Assembly (NCBI RefSeq): GCF_024281035.1
Contig: NZ_JAMXLH010000050.1
Location: 186,001-250,000, forward strand
Direction of reading: 5' to 3'
Length of the DNA: 64,000 nt
Source of the DNA: Paraburkholderia sp.
GTDB lineage: Bacteria > Pseudomonadota > Gammaproteobacteria > Burkholderiales > Burkholderiaceae
In this document: positions 50,644 through 60,383 of the stretch, one piece after another
Layout of the letters: every line of letters begins with the position of its first letter
Position numbering within the stretch: position 1 is the stretch's first letter
Translations under genes and position numbers: made by a program
Notes under the pieces: model-generated
Told to the model about the DNA's origin: nothing
The model's input: only the letters and a program-made list of their open reading frames with translations
Database searches by the model: none

Positions 50644-50916
50644 TCAATGACCGTTGCCATGGCCGCCTTCGTGTCCGCCGTCCGGACTGCTCGCCGGATC
50701 GTTTGCCGGATCGCAGGCCGTGCCGGAGTCCCCGACGGCCGTGTCCGCTAGCGCGATGAACTGCGTGGCGATTGCGTCGGCCGCGCCGCTGTCCGCAGCG
50801 CGGGCCGCGATCCCCGGCAACAGGAAGCCTGCCCCGATCGCATACATCGCCACACCCCGTATCGACCAACCCCGTAGTAATAAACAGTAGTGCTTATCGC
50901 ATATCGTGTTTTTCAT
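50644..50916 (-). CDS. Small secreted His/Gly-rich protein
   Basis: A 90-residue reading frame with a long signal-peptide-like start (MKNTICDKHYCLLLRGW, then GVAMYAIGAGFLLPGIAARA before ADSG). The mature part is short, with two clusters: Ala/Asp/Thr-rich and a Gly/His-rich tail (DGGHEGGHGNGH), which could bind metal. No family recognised. The ribosome site is weak (GGGGCGAAG) and the lead-in is longer than usual, so this could be a false frame. Confidence 0.45.
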   Translation of the reverse strand: MKNTICDKHYCLLLRGWSIRGVAMYAIGAGFLLPGIAARAADSGAADAIATQFIALADTAVGDSGTACDPANDPASSPDGGHEGGHGNGH

Positions 50917-51438
50917 GGTCTTCGCCCCGGGAAGCGCCGGCGTAATCGCGCCGACGCCTCTCGTGCGCCTGATATCCGGCGACATGCTGTCGTGCACGCA
51001 CGCCGATCCCCGTCAGGTCACCACCACGGTGCGTCGTCAAGCGCATGGGAGCTGACGCAGGCGGCTTGGAGGGCATCCGGTCGACGAAGCGTCGGAAAGC
51101 CGGAACGAGCAGGGCGACTTGCCGATTGCCGACACCCGCGGGGGCGGGCGGCAGAAAACAAGTGCACGATGCGCCAGGTGGTCCGCTGGTCTCGCGTGAT
51201 TACCCGCCCTACGACGCGGCAGGCCAGCGCCCGGATGCCTGGTCTTGATCTAGCGAGTTATGTGCCATTGGACGCTCGGCCGCTTCGCAGCGGCATCCGG
51301 CGATCTTCACGGTGCGTGCGCGACGCGAAACGCATCAAAAACGTATCGATGATGAAACGCGCGGCGCATCTTTCGGGCGTTTCGCGCAGCAGACGCGCAC
51401 TGTGTTTCACGTCTCACGTCTCACGCGATGCGCGAACA
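50917..51438. other. Gap upstream of the small secreted protein and after the ABC ATPase gene
   Basis: A stretch of about 520 bases without a gene I can support. The plus-strand frame that crosses it is a shadow of the reverse-strand ATPase frame further right. No repeat or terminator found. Confidence 0.4.
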
Positions 51439-53505
51439 TCAGACGTTTGCGCGCGAGGTGTTCGCCGCCGCTTGCAGCGTGCGCAGCTCGACCACGGGAA
51501 TGTGGCAGCGTATGCGATGGCCGCCGCCCGCTTCGGCGAACGGCGGCGCCTGTTCGTCGCAGATCGCGCCGATGCGGCGCGGGCAGTGCGCGCTGAAGAT
51601 GCAGCCCGCGCTCGATGCGCGCGAATCCATCTTGTCGCTCGCACGCAGCGTTTGCGCGGCGAGCAGCGTTTCCGTGTACGGATGGCAGGGTCCGCCGAAG
51701 AGCGCGTCGGCAGGACCGGTTTCCACGACCTGGCCCGCGTACAGCACCATCACGCGATCGGCGAGATAGCGCACCACGTCGAGGTCGTGCGAGATGAACA
51801 GATAGCTCACGCCGCGTTCGCGTTGAAGTCGCGCGAGCAGGTTCAGGATCGCCGCCTGCACGGAGACATCGAGTGCCGAGGTCGGCTCGTCGCAGACGAC
51901 GACGCGCGGCTCTCCCGCGAATGCCTGCGCAATGGCGACGCGTTGCTTGAGCCCGCCCGAAAGCTGGTGCGCGCGCGCCGTGAGATAGCGCGCGGGCACG
52001 CGCACGGCGTCGAGCAGCGCTTCGAGCCGCGTGGGCTCGTTGGTGCGAGATGGGCTGGTGCGGGCGAGCGCACGAGCGATCAACCGCCTTACCGGCAGCG
52101 CGCGATTGAGCGAGGCGTCCGGGTGCTGGAACACGAGCCGCAGCGCTTCGAGTTGCCTCGCGCTGCGACGCCCGACGCGGGCAGGCAGCGGCTCGCCGTC
52201 CAGTTCGACGCGCCCGCCCGCGTTTGGCGCGTACAGGCCGAGCAGCAGTTTCGCGAGCGTGGTTTTGCCGCTGCCCGATTCGCCGACGAGCCCGAGCGTC
52301 TCGCCCGCGCGCAGTTCGATCGAGACGCCGTCGAGCGCGCGCACGGCACGTGCGCCGCGTCCGAAGGTGCGGGATACGTCGATGGCGCGCAGCACGACGG
52401 CGGGATCGGCTGCAGTGGCGGCCTGCGCGCTCGCCTGCGCGGGCTCGGCGAGCGGCAGTTCGATGGCGCGCTCGTGATAATGGCAGCGCGCCATGCGCTC
52501 GCCGTGCGGCGCTTCCATGCGATGCGGCGGCGGTGCCTGCTCGCGGCAGCGCGCGTCGGCGAGGCGGCAGCGCGGCGCATAGATGCAGCCGCCCAGGAGC
52601 GCGCCAGGCGCCGGCAGCTCGCCTGGAATCGTGTCGAGCGGACCGATGGCCTTGCTGCGTCCGCGCGCGGGCAGGCAGCGCAGCAGCCCGACCGTATAGG
52701 GGTGCCGCGCGCGTGCGAACACGTCGCGCGTCGCGCCTTCTTCGATGAGACGACCGGCATACAGCACGCCGACGCGATCGCACATCTGCCCGATCACGCC
52801 GAGGTCGTGGCTGATCAGCAGCACCGCCATGCCGAATTCCGTGCGCAGTTGCGCAATCAGTGCGAGCACTTCGGCTTCGACGGTGGCGTCGAGCCCGGTC
52901 GTCGGTTCGTCGAGGATCAGCAGCGCGGGGCGCGACGCGAGCGCCATCGCAATCACGACACGTTGCTGCATGCCGCCCGAAAGCTGATGCGGATAGCTCG
53001 TCATCACGCGGGCCGGTTCGGTAATGCGCACGCGTTCGAGCATCTCCGGCACTTGTGCGAGTGCTTCGCCGGCGCTCGCACCGGCGGCCTCGAACGCCTC
53101 GCTCAACTGGCGCGCGATCGTGAGTGACGGATTGAGCGCGCTGGCCGGATCCTGATAGACCATCGACACCGTGTTGGCCCGCAACGCACGCAAGCGGACC
53201 TGATCGAGCGTGAGCACATCCTGCCCGGCAATGGCGATGCGTCCGGCTTTCACACGGCCATTGCGCGCGAGATACCGCAGCGCCGCGAGCGCCACCGTCG
53301 ACTTGCCGCAGCCCGATTCGCCGACGAGCCCATAAGTTTCGCCGTGCCGGATGCGCAGCGAGACGTCGGTCAGCACATCGCGCTCGCGGCCCCGTGTGCG
53401 GTACGTGACGGTGAGTCCGACGAGCATGAGCGCATCGCCGCCGCCGCTACCACTGCCGAACGGGGCTTCGAATGTCGCAAGCGGGGCGGCGCGTTGCGGG
53501 CTCAT
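51439..53505 (-). CDS. Peptide-type ABC importer ATPase, two ATPase domains fused (GsiA-like)
   Basis: A 688-residue protein that combines the two ATPases of an oligopeptide-type importer. The first Walker A is GESGCGKST at residues 62-70 with LSGGMQQR and LLILDEPTTGLD; the second is GESGSGKTT near residue 400 with LSGGLKQR and VVCDEPTSALD. Each half ends in the Cys-rich C-terminal tail of this class (GCIYAPRC...C and GCIFSAHCPRRIGAIC). GsiA, which imports glutathione, has the same fusion. It is the last gene of the operon. Substrate is probably a peptide or peptide-like molecule. Confidence 0.92.
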   Translation of the reverse strand: MSPQRAAPLATFEAPFGSGSGGGDALMLVGLTVTYRTRGRERDVLTDVSLRIRHGETYGLVGESGCGKSTVALAALRYLARNGRVKAGRIAIAGQDVLTLDQVRLRALRANTVSMVYQDPASALNPSLTIARQLSEAFEAAGASAGEALAQVPEMLERVRITEPARVMTSYPHQLSGGMQQRVVIAMALASRPALLILDEPTTGLDATVEAEVLALIAQLRTEFGMAVLLISHDLGVIGQMCDRVGVLYAGRLIEEGATRDVFARARHPYTVGLLRCLPARGRSKAIGPLDTIPGELPAPGALLGGCIYAPRCRLADARCREQAPPPHRMEAPHGERMARCHYHERAIELPLAEPAQASAQAATAADPAVVLRAIDVSRTFGRGARAVRALDGVSIELRAGETLGLVGESGSGKTTLAKLLLGLYAPNAGGRVELDGEPLPARVGRRSARQLEALRLVFQHPDASLNRALPVRRLIARALARTSPSRTNEPTRLEALLDAVRVPARYLTARAHQLSGGLKQRVAIAQAFAGEPRVVVCDEPTSALDVSVQAAILNLLARLQRERGVSYLFISHDLDVVRYLADRVMVLYAGQVVETGPADALFGGPCHPYTETLLAAQTLRASDKMDSRASSAGCIFSAHCPRRIGAICDEQAPPFAEAGGGHRIRCHIPVVELRTLQAAANTSRANV

Positions 53506-53539
53506 CGTTGCGGGCTCACCGTTATGGACTCGAGCGGGT

Positions 53540-54430
53540 TCATGATTCGAGCGCTTCGCGCAGGCTGTCGGCGATCAGATTCACGGCGACGACGAGTGAG
53601 GCGATTGCGAGCGCATCGAACGCGACCGTCCACCATGCGCCGCCCGCGAGCAGCGCATACGACTCGCCGAGTGCAAGCCCCCAGTCGGCGGAAGGCGGCT
53701 GGATGCCGAAGCCGAGAAACGAGAGTGTCGCGACCGCGAAGATGGCGTAGCCGAGCCGCACCGTTGCTTCCACGACGACCGGCGGCCACACGTTCGGCAG
53801 AATCTCCGCGAACATGACGTACGGCGCGCGCTCGCCACGCAGTTGCGCGGCGGCGACGTAGTCGAGATGGCGCTCCGTGAGCACGGCTGCGCGCACGGTG
53901 CGGGCAATCATCGGTGCGAACGTGATGCCGATCACCAGCACGACCGCGAGATTCGATGTGCCCACCGCCGCGAGCACGAGCAGCGCGACGATCACGAGCG
54001 GCAGCGCGAGCACCGCGTCGAGCGTGCGTGCGACGAGGCTGCCCGCAAAGCCCTCGAAGTAACCGGTGATGAGACCGAGCACCGTGCCCGTGAGCGTACC
54101 GGCGAGCGTGGCGAGCGGCGCGATCGTGAGGATGTCGCGCGCGCCCGCGATCACGCGTGAGCACACGTCGCGGCCCAACTGATCGGTGCCGCACCAGTGC
54201 GTGTGATCGGGCGGCGTCAGCGAGTTGAGCGGGTCGGATGCGTAAGGGTCGAACGGAACGAACGCGTGCCCCGCGAGCGCGCAGGCGATCCACCACAGCA
54301 GGATCGCCGCGCTCACGAGAAACGCGGGCGAGCGCAGCAGGGTGCGCAGCACGTGAAAGCGCGTGTCGTCTGCGCTTTCAGCTGCGCTTTCGGTCGATGC
54401 GTCCGCTGGACCGGCGCTGCTGTCGCTCAT
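53540..54430 (-). CDS. Peptide-type ABC permease, DppC/OppC-like
   Basis: A 296-residue inner-membrane permease with six hydrophobic segments. The N-terminal pattern DHTHWCGTDQLGRDVCSRVIAGAR and the EAA-like loop AAAQLRGERAPYVMFAEILPN identify DppC/OppC/GsiD. The start at 54430 overlaps the upstream permease stop in ATGA. The long frame over this region is a run-on of a shifted frame and is not used. Confidence 0.92.
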   Translation of the reverse strand: MSDSSAGPADASTESAAESADDTRFHVLRTLLRSPAFLVSAAILLWWIACALAGHAFVPFDPYASDPLNSLTPPDHTHWCGTDQLGRDVCSRVIAGARDILTIAPLATLAGTLTGTVLGLITGYFEGFAGSLVARTLDAVLALPLVIVALLVLAAVGTSNLAVVLVIGITFAPMIARTVRAAVLTERHLDYVAAAQLRGERAPYVMFAEILPNVWPPVVVEATVRLGYAIFAVATLSFLGFGIQPPSADWGLALGESYALLAGGAWWTVAFDALAIASLVVAVNLIADSLREALES

Positions 54431-55428
54431 GTGCCTCCCGTCGTGCGCAGCCGCGGATCGAGCCGCGCGTGCAGCAGATCGGCCGCGAAATTGGCGAGCG
54501 TGTACACCGCGCCGATCGCGAGCACGCCCGCTTCGAGCATCGGAAAGTCCTTCGCCTTCGCGGCGTTGTAGATCAGCGAGCCGATGCCCGGATAGCGGAA
54601 CAGCGTCTCCACGACCACGAGCCCGCCGATCAGATAGCCGAGCTGCGTGGCAGCGACCGTCACCGTGGGCAGAAGCGCATTGCGCAGCACGTGCCGCACG
54701 ATGACGACGCGCTGCGGCAGGCCCTTGAGGATCGCGGTGCGCGTGTAGTCGGCGTCGAGCGCGCCGAGCATGCCCGCGCGCGCCATGCGCGCGAGATAGC
54801 CGAAGAACGCGAAGACGAGCGGCAGCACGGGCAGCGCCAGATGCCGCAACTGTTCGGCCGGGCCCGAACCGGGCGGTGCGACGGCTTCGGTCGGCAGCCA
54901 GCGCAGCCACACGCCGAAGACAAGAATGAGCACGATGGCGGAGACGAACTCGGGCACGGCGCTCGCGCACAGTCCGCCGGTGCTGATCGCGCGGTCGAGC
55001 GGACGGCCCGCATGCAGCGCGGCCCACACGCCGCCGCCGATGCCGAGCGGCACCACGATAACGAACGCGAGCAGTCCGAGTTTGGCGGATTGCAGCAGCG
55101 CTGCGCCAACGAACGGCGCGACTGGCTCGCGATAGCTCCACGATTCGCCGAAGTCGCCGCGCAGCGCGTGCGAAATCCACGCGACGTATTGTTCGAGCGC
55201 GGGGCGGTCTGCGCCGAGCTGATGATTGAGTGCCGCGACGGCGCGCGCATCGGCAAGCGGGCCGAGCACCGCGCGGCCGATGTCGCCGGGCAGCAGTTGC
55301 CCGCCTGCGAAGACGAGAACGGAGAGCAGCCACAACGTGAAGAGCGCCCACGCCGCGCGGCGCGCGATGAAGCGAACCGCGGGCGCGGCGTAGGCCGGTT
55401 GAGGCGGACTCGTCAGCGGAGTAGCCAT
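54427..55428 (-). CDS. Peptide-type ABC permease, DppB/OppB-like
   Basis: A 333-residue permease. It starts with FIARRAAWALFTLWLLSVLVF, typical for DppB/GsiC, has the EAA-like loop TRTAILKGLPQRVVIVRHVLRN and the C-terminal ETLFRYPGIGSLIYNA. It is the second gene of the operon, 48 bases after the binding protein and overlapping the DppC-like gene. Together they form the pore. Confidence 0.92.
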   Translation of the reverse strand: MATPLTSPPQPAYAAPAVRFIARRAAWALFTLWLLSVLVFAGGQLLPGDIGRAVLGPLADARAVAALNHQLGADRPALEQYVAWISHALRGDFGESWSYREPVAPFVGAALLQSAKLGLLAFVIVVPLGIGGGVWAALHAGRPLDRAISTGGLCASAVPEFVSAIVLILVFGVWLRWLPTEAVAPPGSGPAEQLRHLALPVLPLVFAFFGYLARMARAGMLGALDADYTRTAILKGLPQRVVIVRHVLRNALLPTVTVAATQLGYLIGGLVVVETLFRYPGIGSLIYNAAKAKDFPMLEAGVLAIGAVYTLANFAADLLHARLDPRLRTTGGT

Positions 55429-55476
55429 CGGACTCCTGTGTGCGTGCGCGCTGCGGTACGCGTTATGTGGTGCGCG

Positions 55477-57141
55477 TCAGGCCGCGAGCGTGGCGCGGTC
55501 GAAGTAGAGCTGCGCGAGCGCCGTGAAGCGCATGCCCTGCAGTGCCGTTCGTTGCGCGATCAACTGATCGTAGAAGTACGGGATGATCACGGGCGTTTCG
55601 TCGAGCAGCAATGTTGCGATTTGGGCGGCGAGCCGTTTTTGCGCGGCCACGTCGAGCGTCGCGACGAACTGCGCCACGAGCGCGTCGTACTGCGCGTTGC
55701 GAAAGTGCGCTGCATTCCACGTTCCGCCGCTCGTGAGCGGCGCGTCGAGGAACACGTTCGGCACGCCGCGATGACCGTAGTCGGTGATGCCGAGCGGCGA
55801 GTCGAGCCAGTCCGATTTGCCGTACGTGCCCGCGCCGTAGTACTGCCCCTGGCTTTCGACCTTGAGCGCGATGCGCACGCCAATCGCCTTCGCGGCGTTC
55901 TGCACCACGACGGCCAGATCCGGAATCTCCATGTACTTCTCGGTGGTGAGCGTCACGTCGAAGCCGTTCGCCACGCCTGCCTGCGCGAGCAACTGGCGTG
56001 CCTTCGCGACGTCGATCCCGCGCTGCGGCACGCCCGCCGGGCTCGAAGGAAAGATGGGCGCGAACGGGCTGTCGTTGCCGGCCACGGCGCGGCCCTTGAA
56101 CAGACCGCGCACCATGACGTCGCGGTCGAGCGCGAGCGCGAGCGCCTGGCGTACGCGCTTGTCCTTGAACATGGGCGCATCGTTGCTCATGTGGATCTGG
56201 CGATGCGCGCTCGAGCGCACGCCGATCACCTTGAAGTCGGGATTGTTCAGTATCCCGATGCCGCCCTGCACGGTGAACGTGCCCATCACGTCGGCCTGGC
56301 GGCCCTGAAGCGCGAGGATCTGCGCCTGTTCGTCGGCGTAGAACGCGAACTGTACGCGTGCGGGCAGCGCCTTGTCGCCCCAGTAATCGGGATTGCGAAC
56401 GAAGCTCGCGCCCTGCCGTGGCCGAAAACTCTCGAACTTGAATGCTCCCGTGCCGATGAAGTGCTTTTCGTAATTGCCCGCATAGTTGGCGGGCAGCATC
56501 ACGGCGTTGTAGTTGTCGGATGAAACGTAGTACGGGAAGTTGCCGTTCGGCGCATCGAGATGGAATGCGACGGTGTGCTCGTCGACCATCTTCGCGCCGC
56601 CTTTCGACAGCACGCCCTTGAGCACCGAAAGCGCCGCCGAGCCGCTCGCCGGATCGGCGAGACGATCGAACGTCGCCACCACGTCCCGCGCGCCGAATGG
56701 CTGGCCGTCGTGAAATTTCACGTTCGGACGCAGCTTGAAGGTCCAGACGTCCGCTTTGCTGTTCGGCTGCCACGAGAGCGCGAGCGCGGGCCGGAGCTGG
56801 CCGGTGGCGTCGTCGTCGAGGAGGAATTCGCCGGTCTGGTTCAGGAGACTCAGGCCGCCTGCGTCGGTCACCGTGAGCGGATCGACGGCGCCTGCGGGCA
56901 TCAGGTGCGCGACACGGATGGTCTGGTTCGTCGGCTGCTGGGCTCGCGCGAGGCGCGGCGTAGCGAGTCCGCTGCCCGCAAGCGCGAGGCCGAGCATGCC
57001 CGCGTAGCGCAGCAACTCGCGGCGGGTGAGGCGGCCGGCCAGGTATTCGTCGATGGCGTGATTGCCGTAGTCGCCAGCGTCGCGACGCAGCAAGTCGAGC
57101 TCGAGGAGGGGGGCGGGGGCGGCGGACTGCGGTTGTGTCAT
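55477..57141 (-). CDS. Peptide-type ABC substrate-binding protein (SBP_bac_5)
   Basis: A 554-residue binding protein, first gene of the operon. The N-terminus is unusual: about 40 polar residues, then TRRELLRYAGMLGLALAGSGLA with a twin-Arg, so it may use the Tat path. The mature part (RVAHLMPAGAVDPL, YWGDKALPARVQFAFYADEQAQ) follows the family that binds peptides, nickel or opines. Some proteins of this type carry such a long leader. Substrate is not readable from sequence. Confidence 0.9.
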   Translation of the reverse strand: MTQPQSAAPAPLLELDLLRRDAGDYGNHAIDEYLAGRLTRRELLRYAGMLGLALAGSGLATPRLARAQQPTNQTIRVAHLMPAGAVDPLTVTDAGGLSLLNQTGEFLLDDDATGQLRPALALSWQPNSKADVWTFKLRPNVKFHDGQPFGARDVVATFDRLADPASGSAALSVLKGVLSKGGAKMVDEHTVAFHLDAPNGNFPYYVSSDNYNAVMLPANYAGNYEKHFIGTGAFKFESFRPRQGASFVRNPDYWGDKALPARVQFAFYADEQAQILALQGRQADVMGTFTVQGGIGILNNPDFKVIGVRSSAHRQIHMSNDAPMFKDKRVRQALALALDRDVMVRGLFKGRAVAGNDSPFAPIFPSSPAGVPQRGIDVAKARQLLAQAGVANGFDVTLTTEKYMEIPDLAVVVQNAAKAIGVRIALKVESQGQYYGAGTYGKSDWLDSPLGITDYGHRGVPNVFLDAPLTSGGTWNAAHFRNAQYDALVAQFVATLDVAAQKRLAAQIATLLLDETPVIIPYFYDQLIAQRTALQGMRFTALAQLYFDRATLAA

Positions 57142-57315
57142 CGGTGCGGGTATTCCGTGCGGTTCCGTGAGTGGGCGCGACGTGTCTTACAGGACAGTCG
57201 CGACGGCGGCAGGCGGTGCGGCAGACGACGAATTCGGGTCCAGTTTAAGCGATTCGGCGACGCGGGCGAAGGCCGGGGACGGGACGGCGGGACAGGTGCA
57301 GCGGGCGCGCCAATG

Positions 57316-57348
57316 AAAAAGCCCGTTCCGGCAACGGAACGGGCTTCG
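57316..57348 (-). terminator. Terminator of fusA
   Basis: AAGCCCGTTCCG pairs with CGGAACGGGCTT around a short loop; on the minus strand a run of T follows. It lies after the fusA stop and before the binding-protein gene of the peptide operon. Confidence 0.85.
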
Positions 57349-57399
57349 GGAAACGCGACGCGCCTGGTGTGCGCCTGTTGGTGGCTTATCGCTCGCTTA

Positions 57400-59505
57400 T
57401 TACTTTTTAGCGTTGATGACCGCTTCGGCCACGTTCTGCGGCGTTTCCGCGTAGTGCTTGAACTCCATCGTGTAGGTTGCGCGGCCCTGCGTGAGCGAGC
57501 GCAGCGACGTGGAGTAGCCGAACATCTCCGAGAGCGGCACTTCGGCGCGCACGATCTTGCCGCCGCCGCCCGCGATGTCCTCCATGCCCTGCACGATGCC
57601 GCGTCGGCTCGACAGGTCGCCCATCACGTTGCCCATGAACTCCTCGGGCGTTTCCACTTCGACCGCCATCATCGGTTCGAGCAGTATGGGCTTTGCGCGC
57701 CGCATCGCTTCCTTGAACGCCATCGAGCCGGCCATGCGGAACGCGTTTTCGTTCGAGTCGACATCGTGATACGAGCCGAACGTGAGCGTGACCTTCGTGT
57801 CGACCACCGGGTAGCCCGCGAGCACGCCCGCCTTGAGCGTTTCCTGGATGCCCTTGTCGACGGCCGGAATGAATTCGCGCGGAATCACGCCGCCCTTGAT
57901 CGCGTCGACGAACTCGTAGCCCTTGCCCGGCGCCTGCGGTTCGAGCGTGATGACCGCGTGGCCGTACTGGCCGCGCCCGCCCGACTGCTTGACGAACTTG
58001 CCCTCGACGTCCTCGACCTTGTTGCGCACGGTTTCCCGGTACGCCACCTGGGGCTTGCCTACGGTCGCCTCGACGCCGAACTCGCGCCGCATGCGGTCGA
58101 CGAGAATTTCCAGGTGCAGCTCGCCCATGCCGGAGATGATGGTCTGCCCGGACTCCTCGTCGGTCTGCACGCGAAACGACGGGTCTTCCTGCGCGAGCCG
58201 GTTGAGCGCGATGCCCATCTTTTCCTGGTCGCCTTTTGTCTTCGGCTCGACGGCCTGCGAGATCACCGGCTCGGGGAAAATCATCTTTTCGAGCACGATG
58301 GCGTGCGCCGGATCGCACAGCGTGTCGCCGGTCGTCGCTTCCTTCAGGCCGACCGCCGCCGCGATGTCGCCCGCGCGCACCTCCTTGATTTCCTTGCGCT
58401 CGTTCGCGTGCATCTGCAGGATGCGGCCGAGACGCTCCTTCTTGTCCTTCGTCGCATTGAGCACGGTGTCGCCCGATTCGACCACGCCCGAATAAACGCG
58501 GAAGAAGATCAACTGGCCGACGAACGGGTCGGTCATGATCTTGAACGCGAGCGCCGAGAACGGTTCTTCGTCGCTCGGATGGCGCTCGATCTCCTTGTCG
58601 TGGAGGTCGTGGCCGAGAATCGCGGGTACGTCGACAGGCGAAGGCAGATAGTCGATCACCGCGTCGAGCATCGCCTGCACGCCCTTGTTCTTGAAAGCGC
58701 TACCGCACAGCATCGGCACGATTTCGCCCGCGATCGTGCGCTTGCGCAGCGCGCGCTTGATTTCGTCTTCGGTCAGGCTCTCGTGATCGTCGAGGTACTT
58801 TTCGAGCAGTTCCTCGTCGGCTTCGGCGGCGGCTTCGACCATCTTTTCGCGCCACTCCGTCGCGAGTTCGACGAGATTCGCCGGGATGTCCTCATAGAGG
58901 AATTTCACGCCCTGGCTCTCGTCGTCCCAGACGATTGCCTTCATTTTCACGAGGTCGACCACGCCCTGAAAATGGTCCTCGGCGCCGACCGGGATCTGGA
59001 TCGGGATGGCCACGCCCTTGAGGCGCTCGCCGATCTGCCGCTGCACGCGGAAGAAGTCCGCACCGACACGGTCCATCTTGTTGACGAACGCGATGCGCGG
59101 CACCTTGTACTTGTTCGCCTGGCGCCACACCGTTTCCGACTGCGGCTGCACGCCGCCCACCGAGTCGTACACCATGCACGCGCCGTCGAGCACGCGCATG
59201 GAGCGCTCGACTTCGATCGTGAAGTCGACGTGTCCCGGGGTGTCGATGATGTTGATGCGGTGCTCGGGATAATTGCCGGCCATGCCTTTCCAGAACGCGG
59301 TGGTCGCGGCCGACGTGATCGTGATGCCGCGCTCCTGTTCCTGTTCCATCCAGTCCATGGTTGCCGCGCCGTCGTGAACCTCCCCGAGCTTGTGATTCAC
59401 GCCGGTGTAGAACAGGATGCGTTCGGTCGTGGTGGTTTTGCCGGCATCGATGTGAGCGCTGATCCCGATGTTGCGATAGCGCTCGATGGGAGTCTTGCGA
59501 GGCAC
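57400..59505 (-). CDS. fusA: Translation elongation factor G
   Basis: A 701-residue GTPase that moves tRNA and mRNA through the ribosome. The P-loop is ISAHIDAGKTTTTERIL, cut to AHIDAGKTT, then ERGITITSAAT, DTPGHVDFT and NKMDR are the G motifs, followed by domains II-V with QSGGRGQYGHAVI and NENAFRMAGSMAFKEAMR. Length is full and motifs complete. It is not next to rpsG, rpsL or tuf, so this is a lone copy; Burkholderiaceae often carry two. Confidence 0.95.
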   Translation of the reverse strand: MPRKTPIERYRNIGISAHIDAGKTTTTERILFYTGVNHKLGEVHDGAATMDWMEQEQERGITITSAATTAFWKGMAGNYPEHRINIIDTPGHVDFTIEVERSMRVLDGACMVYDSVGGVQPQSETVWRQANKYKVPRIAFVNKMDRVGADFFRVQRQIGERLKGVAIPIQIPVGAEDHFQGVVDLVKMKAIVWDDESQGVKFLYEDIPANLVELATEWREKMVEAAAEADEELLEKYLDDHESLTEDEIKRALRKRTIAGEIVPMLCGSAFKNKGVQAMLDAVIDYLPSPVDVPAILGHDLHDKEIERHPSDEEPFSALAFKIMTDPFVGQLIFFRVYSGVVESGDTVLNATKDKKERLGRILQMHANERKEIKEVRAGDIAAAVGLKEATTGDTLCDPAHAIVLEKMIFPEPVISQAVEPKTKGDQEKMGIALNRLAQEDPSFRVQTDEESGQTIISGMGELHLEILVDRMRREFGVEATVGKPQVAYRETVRNKVEDVEGKFVKQSGGRGQYGHAVITLEPQAPGKGYEFVDAIKGGVIPREFIPAVDKGIQETLKAGVLAGYPVVDTKVTLTFGSYHDVDSNENAFRMAGSMAFKEAMRRAKPILLEPMMAVEVETPEEFMGNVMGDLSSRRGIVQGMEDIAGGGGKIVRAEVPLSEMFGYSTSLRSLTQGRATYTMEFKHYAETPQNVAEAVINAKK

Positions 59506-59867
59506 GATGATCTCCTTGGAATACGCGCCGTGAAGGGAGCCGGACGACGCGCGGCGCGGGTTGCGCGTCGCCTTTCGCCACGCGCGGTGCCCGATTTACG
59601 CGGGTGCCGGATTAGTAGCATAGCGCGTGCTACGCGCTTTTGCAGGGGGCGCGCAGCGGCGCGGATTTCGCGCGGGCGGCGCGAGCGTCGGCTATGCGCC
59701 GGAATGTGCTGGTGTGTGCCGGTGTGTGCCGGTGTGCGCTGGAAGGTGGCCGCACCGGCGCAAAAAAGCCGGCGCCGCTCAGAGCGGGGCCGGCTTTCGG
59801 GGCGGGGCGGCTGCGCGGCTTGCAGCGTTCGCTGCGGGCGGCGCGTGCGCACGGGTTTCGCCGCGCG
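59506..59867. other. Gap between fusA and the DUF192 gene
   Basis: No gene. Four TGTGC[CT]GGTG-like units of 10 bases lie at about 59705-59742. A strong hairpin at 59763-59800 ends the DUF192 gene. The fusA promoter must lie near 59510-59640; no clear box seen. Confidence 0.5.
59763..59800 (-). terminator. Terminator of the DUF192 gene
   Basis: AAAGCCGGCGCCGCTC pairs with GCGGGGCCGGCTTT, and on the minus strand a run of T follows. Confidence 0.78.
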
Positions 59868-60383
59868 TTACTGCAGCGGCGGCAGACCCTGGATCTGCAT
59901 GCCGGGCTTGATGCCCTTCGACGCGAACCAGCCCTTGCTCATTTCGAGCGCGAAGACGCCGTTATTGCGCGGGCAGTGGTTGTTGGTCGTCTCGGCCTGC
60001 ATCTCGTCGATGTCGGTGATCGTGCCGTCCGCGCGCATGAAGGCGATGGACAGCGGGATCAGCGTGTTCTTCATCCAGAAGCAATGCACGGCGTTTTCGC
60101 CGAACGCGAACAGCATGCCTTCGTTGGGCCCAAGCTGCGAGCGGTACATGAGGCCTTGCTCGCGGTCGGCGTCATTGGCGGCGACGGCGGCGTCGATCAC
60201 ATACATGCCGGCGGTCAGCTTCGCGCGCGGAAAGGCGTTCGGCTGCTTCGCGCCGGCCGGCAATTGCTGGGCGTGGGCTACGCCGGGCATGGCGAGCGTC
60301 GTGAGCGTCAGGGCCGCGGCCGCGGTGAGCGACATGGCGAGCGGCACGGCGAGCGCAAAAAGCGGGCGCAGGGAAAATCGCAC
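59868..60383 (-). CDS. DUF192 secreted protein
   Basis: A 171-residue exported protein. After the signal peptide (ending AHA-QQLP) comes the DUF192 fold: ANDADREQGLMYRSQLGPNEGMLF, HCFWMKNTLIPLSIAFM, NNGVFALEMSKGWFASKGI, given here in short parts. No enzymatic residues known; the fold appears alone in many envelope proteins. I choose GTG at 60383 because AAGGAG stands 10 bases upstream; an ATG 12 codons earlier is the alternative. Confidence 0.88.
   Translation of the reverse strand: MRFSLRPLFALAVPLAMSLTAAAALTLTTLAMPGVAHAQQLPAGAKQPNAFPRAKLTAGMYVIDAAVAANDADREQGLMYRSQLGPNEGMLFAFGENAVHCFWMKNTLIPLSIAFMRADGTITDIDEMQAETTNNHCPRNNGVFALEMSKGWFASKGIKPGMQIQGLPPLQ

Noticed and set aside
53540..55351. 603-residue fusion of two permease frames
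   Set aside because: The first half is a wrong-frame reading of the DppB-like gene. The true DppC-like start at 54430 overlaps DppB by ATGA.
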